NCBI GenBank assembly: GCA_009784635.1 | Contig: WRBG01000084.1 | Coordinates: forward strand, 1 to 8,146 | Length of the DNA: 8,146 nucleotides | Direction of reading: 5' to 3' | DNA from: Bacteroidales bacterium | GTDB lineage: Bacteria > Bacteroidota > Bacteroidia > Bacteroidales > UBA932 | In this document: in pieces, positions 1 to 5,185 of the stretch | Layout of the letters: each line of letters begins with the position of its first letter | How positions within the stretch are numbered: position 1 is the first letter of the stretch | Position numbers and translations under genes: made by a program | Notes under the pieces: generated by a model | Database searches by the model: none | The model's input: only the letters and a program-made list of their open reading frames with translations | Told to the model about the DNA's origin: nothing

Positions 1-28
1 AACGAATAAACAACTCCAAGTTTGACAT
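1..28 (-). CDS. Possible 5' end of a minus-strand gene running off the left edge (tyrosine recombinase XerC/XerD?)
   Basis: An ATG at 28-26 on the minus strand opens a frame that stays open to the edge, reading MSNLELFIR. The same frame is closed by a TGA about 27 codons upstream, with no other ATG between, so this is its only ATG start. Nine residues cannot identify a protein. The suggestion of a XerC/XerD-type recombinase rests on two weak points: such proteins often begin with a short segment of this kind, and as I recall rpsU is commonly followed by a xerC-like gene in Bacteroidota. There is no clear promoter; TACCTTGC at 53-46 on the minus strand is only a degenerate match to TAnnTTTG. 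It may equally be chance. Confidence 0.3.
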
Positions 29-243
29 GTCCGGTTTTTGGGGGCAAGGTACAAAAAAATTGAATATCGACGTCGTCCCATCCGGCTGATGCCACGCGCC
101 GAATCAAAAAAACGCCACAAAACACCACATTCAGCACGACTCAAAACCCAACGGTGCAGTAGGGGCGACCCTTAACAACTGATATGTAGACAGAATGAAC
201 TGGAAAGAATTTCTTTCTAGTTCAATTTGCGCACGAACCACGA
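29..243. other. Intergenic region downstream of rpsU, no convincing gene
   Basis: No reading frame here looks like a protein. The one plus-strand frame open from the left edge stops at 87-89 and has no recognisable content. No tRNA-like fold with a T-loop motif was found. Small structures can be seen: a tiny hairpin at 161-172 (AGGG-GCGA-CCCT, with a GNRA-type tetraloop) inside a GC-rich stretch, and the larger stem-loop listed separately at 197-223. The phrase around 160-172 resembles short GC-rich repeats scattered in many genomes, but only one copy is present here. Confidence 0.5.
197..223 (-). terminator. Stem-loop 20 bp behind the rpsU stop; possible terminator or 3'-end structure
   Basis: An 11-bp inverted repeat with one wobble pair encloses a five-base loop: arms GAACTGGAAAG (197-207) and CTTTCTAGTTC (213-223). 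It begins 20 bases past the rpsU stop codon, where a 3' end is expected. No run of U follows on either strand (the minus strand continues ATTCTGTC), so it is not a classical intrinsic terminator. It could stabilise the 3' end of the rpsU mRNA or act with a factor. Confidence 0.4.
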
Positions 244-435
244 TTATTCCTCTTTGAGTTGCAGCTGCTGTCTGTAAATCGCACGCTTCTTAGTCTCGCG
301 TTGGATTATTGATTTTTTTGTAAACGACTGCCGCGCACGCAATTCACGCACAATGCCGGTCTTTTCAAACTTCCGTTTAAACTTCTTTAGGGCCCTTTCT
401 AAATTTTCGCCCTCTTTAATGGGTACTATAATCAT
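244..435 (-). CDS. rpsU: 30S ribosomal protein bS21
   Basis: This gene encodes a 63-residue basic protein of the small ribosomal subunit, beginning MIIVPIKEGENLERAL and followed by the lysine/arginine-rich KKFKRKFEKTG segment and an RELRARQ motif. Length and sequence match bS21 of Bacteroidota. The frame is open 30 codons further upstream, but the ATG at 435-433 is chosen because family members start there and a perfect Shine-Dalgarno sequence sits just before it. In Bacteroidota, bS21 sits near the 3' end of 16S rRNA and helps hide the anti-Shine-Dalgarno sequence, so this gene is probably feedback-controlled through its own leader. It is divergent from hutU and has its own promoter in the 82-bp spacer. 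A stem-loop follows its stop. Identification is near certain. Confidence 0.97.
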   Translation of the reverse strand: MIIVPIKEGENLERALKKFKRKFEKTGIVRELRARQSFTKKSIIQRETKKRAIYRQQLQLKEE

Positions 436-443
436 ACAGCTAA

Positions 444-453
444 CACCTCCTTT
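444..453 (-). promoter_or_regulatory. Extended Shine-Dalgarno sequence of rpsU
   Basis: The minus strand reads AAAGGAGGTG, ten bases complementary to the 3' end of bacterial 16S rRNA (CACCUCCUUU). Ten bases separate the GGAGG core from the ATG. It fixes the start codon. No other gene in the window has a comparable site, which is the rule in Bacteroidota. Established work on Flavobacterium johnsoniae indicates that ribosomes lacking bS21 regain Shine-Dalgarno recognition; this site is therefore a likely sensor of S21 shortage. Confidence 0.85.
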
Positions 454-456
454 TAA

Positions 457-490
457 TTTTAGGCCGCAAAAGTATATTTTTTTATCTTTA
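457..490 (+). promoter_or_regulatory. Candidate promoter of hutU, interleaved with the rpsU promoter
   Basis: TATCTTTA at 483-490 fits TAnnTTTG except for the last base. A TTTA at 458-461, 21 bases upstream, could serve as the -33 element. Transcription would begin near 497, about 20 bases before the hutU ATG. The match is weaker than that of rpsU, and its -7 lies inside the spacer between the rpsU -33 and -7 elements. Confidence 0.4.
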
Positions 491-498
491 CGCCAAAA
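467..498 (-). promoter_or_regulatory. Bacteroidota-type promoter of rpsU
   Basis: On the minus strand TACTTTTG (474-467) is an exact match to the -7 consensus TAnnTTTG. TTTTG (498-494) is the -33 element, separated from it by 19 bases, which is within the usual range. Transcription would start near 460, giving a leader of about 25 bases that holds the Shine-Dalgarno sequence. Confidence 0.65.
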
Positions 499-517
499 TT
501 TTTTCAAAACCAACGCT

Positions 518-2554
518 ATGACCAAAGAAGAGATATGGGCCGATATTCGGCAGGGTATTCCCGAAGAACTCCCGCAAATAACTCAGTATGACGCTCAAAT
601 CAATCATGCTCCCCGCAGAAAAGATATCCTCACTCCGGAGGAAAAAAAATTAGCACTCAAGAACGCACTGCGCTACTTTCCCGCTCATTTACATCCGGCA
701 TTGGCGCCCGAATTTGCCCAAGAGCTAAAGCAATACGGACGTATCTACATGCACCGATACCGCCCCTCCTACCCCATTTACGCCCGCTCCATCTACGATT
801 ATCCGCACAACTCCTTGCAGGCTGCCGCAATTATGCTCATGCTAAACAACAACCTTGACCATGCGGTGGCCCAGCACCCCCACGAACTCATCACCTACGG
901 AGGCAACGGCGCCGTATTTCAAAACTGGGCTCAGTATCGCCTTACCATGAAGTACCTTTCGGAAATGACCGACGAACAAACGCTGGTACTCTACTCCGGC
1001 CACCCGCTGGGACTCTTTCCGTCTCACCAAGAGGCGCCGCGGGTGGTTGTCACCAACGGCATGGTGATACCCAACTATTCATCGCAGGACGATTGGGAGC
1101 GGATGAACGCCTTGGGCGTATCGCAATACGGCCAAATGACCGCCGGCTCTTTTATGTATATTGGGCCGCAGGGCATTGTACACGGCACCACCATTACCCT
1201 GCTGAACGCAGCCCGAATGTATCCCGCACCTCAGTCCAACATCCGCAAGTCCAAGCTATTTGTATCGTCCGGCTTAGGAGGAATGTCCGGCGCACAGCCC
1301 AAAGCCGCCGTGATTGCCGGCTTGGTAGGCGTGGTGGCAGAGGTCAACCCCAAGGCCATAGCCACACGCCATGCCCAAGGCTGGGTAGATGAGGTGTATA
1401 CCTCCTTAGATTTGCTGACGGAACGCATCAAGACGGCTACCACAGCCGGCGAATCGGTCTCTTTGGCTTATCAAGGCAATGTGGTAGACCTTTGGGAACG
1501 ATTAGCTCAAGAAGAAATTCCGGTTGATTTGGGTTCCGACCAAACATCGCTGCACAATCCTTGGGCAGGCGGATATTATCCTGCGGGCTACAGCTTGGAG
1601 GAGTCCAACCGCATGATGGCAGAAGAACCCCAAGCATTTAAAGCTGCCGTACAGGAATCGTTGCGCCGCCACGTGGCCGCCATTAATAAACTGTCCGCCG
1701 CCGGTATGTATTTTTTTGACTACGGGAACGCCTTTTTGTTGGAGTCAAGTCGGGCCGGAGCCGATGTTTGCCTGCCTTCGGGCGATTTTAAATATTCGTC
1801 TTATGTACAAGATATTATGGGGCCTCTCTTTTTTGATTACGGATTCGGGCCTTTTCGCTGGGTATGCACCTCGTCCAAGCCGGACGATTTGCTGACGACC
1901 GACAGGATTGCCCTTGAAACCATGGAAGATATTATGGCCGCCGCCCCTCCCGAAATTGTGCCCCAAATGCAGGACAACATCCTTTGGATACGCGAAGCCG
2001 GCAAGAACAAGTTAGTAGTCGGCTCTCAAGCCCGCATCCTCTACGCAGACGCCGAGGGGCGCATCCAAATCGCCTTAGCCATGAACAAAGCTATTCGCGA
2101 AGGACGTATTTCGGCCCCTGTGGTGCTGGGACGCGACCACCACGACGTATCGGGCACCGACTCGCCCTATCGCGAGACCTCCAACATCTACGACGGCTCC
2201 CGTTTTTGCGCCGATATGGCTGTGCATAATGTTATTGGAGACGCTTTCCGCGGCGCCACTTGGGTGTCGCTGCACAACGGCGGAGGCGTGGGCTGGGGAG
2301 AGGTCGTCAACGGAGGATTCGGCATGGTGATTGACGGCAGCCAAGAGGCCGACCGGCGCATCCGCCAAATGCTTCATTGGGACGTACACAACGGCATTGC
2401 CCGCCGCGCTTGGGCGCGCAACCCGGGCGCCCGCTTTGCTATTGAGCGCGAAATGGCCTGCACGCCCAAACTCAAGGTTACATTGCCCCACATTACCTCC
2501 GAAGCCGTAGTGGACGAGGCGTTACATGCAGCATTTTATTTTAATCATATCTAA
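518..2554 (+). CDS. hutU: Urocanate hydratase (urocanase), long form
   Basis: The cytoplasmic enzyme converts urocanate to 4-imidazolone-5-propionate with NAD+ as an electrophilic cofactor, the second step of histidine degradation. The 678-residue product carries urocanase motifs throughout: TYGGNG 126-131, YSGHPLG 159-165, QYGQMTAGS 203-211, GLGGMSGAQ 252-260, DQTS 341-344, FDYGN 400-404, GPFRW 444-448, GRDHHD 538-543 and NGGGVGWG 587-594. It is about 120 residues longer than the common ~555-residue enzyme, as in other Bacteroidota. At 501-511 (VGSQARILYAD) it has Leu-Tyr where, as I recall, the classical signature has Cys-Trp, including the reactive cysteine. The frame is open back to 353, but the upstream ATG lies inside rpsU on the other strand; the ATG at 518 follows an A/T-rich leader and gives the family's N-terminus. 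No other hut genes are in the window. Confidence 0.96.
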   Translation: MTKEEIWADIRQGIPEELPQITQYDAQINHAPRRKDILTPEEKKLALKNALRYFPAHLHPALAPEFAQELKQYGRIYMHRYRPSYPIYARSIYDYPHNSLQAAAIMLMLNNNLDHAVAQHPHELITYGGNGAVFQNWAQYRLTMKYLSEMTDEQTLVLYSGHPLGLFPSHQEAPRVVVTNGMVIPNYSSQDDWERMNALGVSQYGQMTAGSFMYIGPQGIVHGTTITLLNAARMYPAPQSNIRKSKLFVSSGLGGMSGAQPKAAVIAGLVGVVAEVNPKAIATRHAQGWVDEVYTSLDLLTERIKTATTAGESVSLAYQGNVVDLWERLAQEEIPVDLGSDQTSLHNPWAGGYYPAGYSLEESNRMMAEEPQAFKAAVQESLRRHVAAINKLSAAGMYFFDYGNAFLLESSRAGADVCLPSGDFKYSSYVQDIMGPLFFDYGFGPFRWVCTSSKPDDLLTTDRIALETMEDIMAAAPPEIVPQMQDNILWIREAGKNKLVVGSQARILYADAEGRIQIALAMNKAIREGRISAPVVLGRDHHDVSGTDSPYRETSNIYDGSRFCADMAVHNVIGDAFRGATWVSLHNGGGVGWGEVVNGGFGMVIDGSQEADRRIRQMLHWDVHNGIARRAWARNPGARFAIEREMACTPKLKVTLPHITSEAVVDEALHAAFYFNHI

Positions 2555-2599
2555 AATATCTTCTATCTTTGCAGAAAATTTTAATCGTATTTAAAATAC
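2538..2599. repeat. Two imperfect 22-bp direct repeats with dyad symmetry flanking the ATPase promoter
   Basis: Copy 1 (2538-2559) and copy 2 (2578-2599) agree at 19 of 22 positions and lie exactly 40 bp apart. Each is itself an inverted repeat: copy 2 is ATTTTAA-6 bases-TTAAAAT (2578-2597), copy 1 is ATTTTA-8 bases-TAAAAT (2538-2557). Copy 1 covers the hutU stop codon and the -33 region, copy 2 the expected transcription start. The arrangement is that of paired operators for a dimeric regulator. AT-richness raises the chance of coincidence. Confidence 0.5.
2539..2571 (+). promoter_or_regulatory. Bacteroidota-type promoter of the ATPase/peptidase unit
   Basis: TATCTTTG at 2564-2571, followed by C, is a textbook Bacteroidota -7 element (TAnnTTTG). 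TTTT at 2539-2542, 21 bases upstream, is the likely -33 element. It starts inside the end of hutU. Transcription would start near 2578, leaving a leader of about 29 bases before the ATG at 2607. Confidence 0.65.
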
Positions 2600-2606
2600 A
2601 AATGAT

Positions 2607-3860
2607 ATGAAAATGCCTGCACAAATCTATGACCGGGAAGTTTACATAAGGAGGATAGAGCCTTTCATTCGCAAGTCTATCGTCAAGGTATTAACCGGTC
2701 ATCGTCGGGTGGGGAAGAGCTACATCCTCTATCAGATTATTGCAAAAGTTCGTAAAGAAGAAAAAAATGCAAATATCATTTACATCAACAAAGAAGACAT
2801 TGCATTTGATGCAATTCGGGATTATAAACAGTTGAATGATTATGTAGCGTTGCGCCTACAGACAAACGCCATGAATTTTATTTTTATTGATGAAATTCAA
2901 TTAATCAGTGATTTTCATATAGCTGTCAAATCTTGGGCGCTGGACCAAAATAACGACATCTTTATTACCGGCAGCAATTCCGACATGCTGTCTTCGGACT
3001 TGGCCAATGAATTAGGCGGCAGGTACGTCGAATTTCAAATTTTCAGTTTGTCGTATTTGGAATTTCTTCATTTTCACAAACTCTCCAACAACGACCTATC
3101 TCTTGAAAAATACGCTCATTATGGGGGACTTCCTTATCTGATTCATTTGCCGATGGAGGATGAAGTGATTAAAGAATATTTAAACAGCATTTATTCGACC
3201 CTCGTCCTTAAAGATGTGATTAGAAGGAAGAAAATCCGAAATACCGTTTTTCTTGAGCAGTTGGTCAGTTTTCTTGCAGGAAATGTCGGTAATCTTTTTT
3301 CCTCAAAAAGCATAAGCGATTATCTGAAAAACATGAAAACAGAAATTTCTACTAATCAAGTAATTGAATACATACATGCGCTTACGGACGCTTTTATTGT
3401 ACACAAGGTTGGTCGGTACGATATTGCAGGCAAGCGTTTGTTTGAACGGGGCGAAAAATATTATTTTGAGAATATGGGCATCCGTAATGTCATCGCCGGC
3501 TACAAACCGCAGGACAGGGCGCGGCGCATGGAAAATATGGTTTATAACCACCTTTCATTTTGTGGTTACGACATTAAGGTGGGCGCCCTCGCAACCGGAG
3601 AGATTGATTTTGTTTGTACTCGGAACGGCGAAACGCTTTATGTACAGGTTGCCGTTGAACTGTTGATGCAGGAAACTATGGAGCGGGAATTTGGCAATCT
3701 TTTAAAAATTAAAGATAACTATCCCAAGATTTTGGTTTCGGGAGAACAATCGTTTGAAAATACATACGACGGTATCGAACATGTTTATATTCGAGATTTC
3801 CTTTCGGCTATGCCTTCCAATTCTATTTTACAATTTAATAATCAAGCACTCAAGATATGA
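2607..3860 (+). CDS. AAA-type ATPase with C-terminal DUF4143 (AAA_14 family), function unknown
   Basis: The 417-residue protein has an N-terminal P-loop ATPase domain: Walker A GHRRVGKS 31-38, Walker B FIFIDE 91-96, a sensor-1-like ITGSNS 120-125 and a conserved GGRY 137-140. The C-terminal part (roughly 200-400) matches DUF4143 proteins, with GEIDFV 331-336, LYVQVA 344-349 and REFGNLLKIKDNYPK 360-374. The EID...QV pattern recalls a PD-(D/E)XK nuclease fold, but the usual lysine is absent, as seems normal in this family. There is no signal peptide or membrane segment, so it is probably cytoplasmic. The family is often multicopy in Bacteroidota and archaea, and its role is unsettled. The gene is AT-richer than its neighbours (18 and 25 G/C of 60 in 2761-2820 and 3361-3420, against 34 of 60 in 2221-2280 and 32 of 60 in 4201-4260), which suggests acquisition. 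Met3 is an alternative start. Its stop overlaps the next start (ATGA). Confidence 0.92.
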   Translation: MKMPAQIYDREVYIRRIEPFIRKSIVKVLTGHRRVGKSYILYQIIAKVRKEEKNANIIYINKEDIAFDAIRDYKQLNDYVALRLQTNAMNFIFIDEIQLISDFHIAVKSWALDQNNDIFITGSNSDMLSSDLANELGGRYVEFQIFSLSYLEFLHFHKLSNNDLSLEKYAHYGGLPYLIHLPMEDEVIKEYLNSIYSTLVLKDVIRRKKIRNTVFLEQLVSFLAGNVGNLFSSKSISDYLKNMKTEISTNQVIEYIHALTDAFIVHKVGRYDIAGKRLFERGEKYYFENMGIRNVIAGYKPQDRARRMENMVYNHLSFCGYDIKVGALATGEIDFVCTRNGETLYVQVAVELLMQETMEREFGNLLKIKDNYPKILVSGEQSFENTYDGIEHVYIRDFLSAMPSNSILQFNNQALKI

Positions 3861-5086
3861 TACGACTCACTCTTGTTTTTCTGCTTTTGGCGCTTGGGCT
3901 AAACGCCCAAATCGAAACTCCGCACCAGCGCCTTTCCCGTACGCTCCACCATCTTGCCTCGGAACACATGCAGGGGCGATTTCCGGGCACCCGGCAAGAC
4001 ACGCTGGCCGCGGAATACATCAGAAACACCCTGCTGGAATACGGCTATCATCCCCTTGCCAACGAGGGACTCCAGTCCTTTTATACAGCATTAGTCCGCG
4101 CCCAATCCTCCGAACAAGTCCCTACTTTTAACGTGGTAATGAGCCTGTACGGCCCTGTGGACTCGCTTGCGGAAAGCATTGTAATAGGCGCCCACTACGA
4201 CCATTTGGGCATGGGCGGACAGGGATCGGGCAGTAAAAAGCCCAACGAACATACAGTTCATTACGGAGCCGACGACAATGCTTCGGGGGTGGCCGGCGTG
4301 ATGGAAGTAGCCCGTATGCTCGCCGTCCATAAAAACGATTTTAGGCGAAACATTGTGGTGGCAGCCTTTGGCGCTGAAGAGCAAGGAATTGCTGGCGCTA
4401 AAGAGTTTGTGCGCAATCCCGTATCCGGAATCGGCAAGCCGGTAATCATGTTTAACCTCGATATGATAGGCCGTATGGACAGCACCGCGGTGCTGCATAT
4501 TGGCGGAGTCGGCACCTTTGAGGGTGGAGACAACTTTATAGACTCCCTGCCCAATCCCCATAACTTTAGGCTGGCCCGCTCCAAAGACGGCTACGGCCCC
4601 TCCGACCACGCGGCTTTTTATGGCTCCGGAATACCGGTACTCTACTTCAACACCGGCGTACATACCGACTACCATTCCCCTACCGACCACGCCGACAAAA
4701 TCAACATAGCGCAAATGTCCCAAATCTGCGACTACATCTTTACCGCCGTGTACCGGATGGCCATTGCCGACCAAGCTCCGACTTTCCGGAAAGTGGACAA
4801 CGCCGAAGCGCCTCCCCGTCCCGCCGCTTTTAATGTGTCGCTTGGAATTATTCCCGACTTTTCGGCCATAGACTCCACCGGTCTGCGCGCAGATTTTGTT
4901 ACGGACGGCCGACCGGCAGAAAAGGCCGGCATGAAAGCAGGCGATGTCATCAAGTACATAAACGGCAAAGAAGTGTTTAACGTATACGACTATATGGAGC
5001 GCTTAGGCGAACTTGAAGCAGGTGAGCTGGTAGAGGTCAAAGTGCTGCGCAACAATGAATTAATTACTTTGATGATTCAGTTATAG
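3857..5086 (+). CDS. Secreted M28-family zinc aminopeptidase with C-terminal PDZ domain
   Basis: A signal peptide (1-17, cleavage after LNA, then Gln) sends this 409-residue protein to the periplasm or beyond. The M28 catalytic domain (about 25-305) shows the full di-zinc set: His113 in AHYDH, bridging Asp140 in GADDNASG, catalytic Glu174 and ligand Glu175 in FGAEEQG, Asp202 in NLDMIGR, and His273 in YHSPTD. It should remove N-terminal amino acids from peptides. Residues about 328-409 form a PDZ domain (RPAEKAGMKAGDVI at 353-366), which may hold peptide ends or a partner; M28 plus PDZ is a known architecture in Bacteroidota. The gene starts inside the stop of the ATPase gene (ATGA) and shows no promoter of its own, so it is likely translationally coupled. 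GC content is like that of hutU, unlike the ATPase. All catalytic residues are present, so it should be active. Confidence 0.94.
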   Translation: MIRLTLVFLLLALGLNAQIETPHQRLSRTLHHLASEHMQGRFPGTRQDTLAAEYIRNTLLEYGYHPLANEGLQSFYTALVRAQSSEQVPTFNVVMSLYGPVDSLAESIVIGAHYDHLGMGGQGSGSKKPNEHTVHYGADDNASGVAGVMEVARMLAVHKNDFRRNIVVAAFGAEEQGIAGAKEFVRNPVSGIGKPVIMFNLDMIGRMDSTAVLHIGGVGTFEGGDNFIDSLPNPHNFRLARSKDGYGPSDHAAFYGSGIPVLYFNTGVHTDYHSPTDHADKINIAQMSQICDYIFTAVYRMAIADQAPTFRKVDNAEAPPRPAAFNVSLGIIPDFSAIDSTGLRADFVTDGRPAEKAGMKAGDVIKYINGKEVFNVYDYMERLGELEAGELVEVKVLRNNELITLMIQL

Positions 5087-5100
5087 TTCCGTTATAGTTC
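5080..5100. repeat. Short tandem direct repeat at the end of the peptidase gene
   Basis: GTTATAGTTC occurs at 5080-5089 and again at 5091-5100, with one base between. The first copy contains the peptidase stop codon (TAG 5084-5086). No dyad or U-run makes it a terminator. It may be a small slippage duplication, and its -33-side position makes a regulator site possible but unproven. Confidence 0.45.
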
Positions 5101-5101
5101 A

Positions 5102-5137
5102 TTTGTTTCGTAACTTGGCAAAAATATCCTATATTTG
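5102..5137 (+). promoter_or_regulatory. Candidate promoter of the surface lipoprotein gene
   Basis: TATATTTG at 5130-5137 is an exact TAnnTTTG -7 element. Upstream lie TTTG (5102-5105, spacing 24) and TTTC (5106-5109, spacing 20), either of which may act as the -33. The start would be near 5144, about 42 bases ahead of the ATG at 5186. No Shine-Dalgarno sequence is present; the bases just before the ATG are A/T-rich. Confidence 0.55.
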
Positions 5138-5185
5138 GGCATTGTTAACCATAGGCAGAACTCAACAACCTAAAAATATTTTTCT

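Noticed and set aside
90..190. tRNA or small RNA gene between the left edge and rpsU
   Set aside because: No acceptor, anticodon and T-arm pattern could be assembled on either strand; the hairpin at 161-172 is too short to support an RNA gene.
353..517. N-terminal extension of hutU to the ATG at 353
   Set aside because: The extra 55 codons are antisense to rpsU and its leader and do not resemble the N-terminus of urocanases; the ATG at 518 fits the family.
436..525. N-terminal extension of S21 to the start at 525
   Set aside because: It would run through the rpsU promoter and Shine-Dalgarno sequence and into hutU; bS21 begins at MIIVP.
2075..2491. Minus-strand frame of 138 codons opposite the end of hutU
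   Set aside because: It is antisense to highly conserved urocanase motifs, with no promoter or leader of its own.
2538..2599. The direct repeats as target-site duplications of an inserted element
   Set aside because: Both copies lie before the ATPase gene and only about 40 bp of promoter sits between them; no matching copy is found after the gene and no transposase or terminal inverted repeats are seen.
4091..4774. Long minus-strand frame of 227 codons opposite the peptidase gene
   Set aside because: It lies wholly inside the M28 gene, whose catalytic motifs are all intact, and its product has no recognisable family features; it is a shadow frame favoured by the codon use of the real gene.
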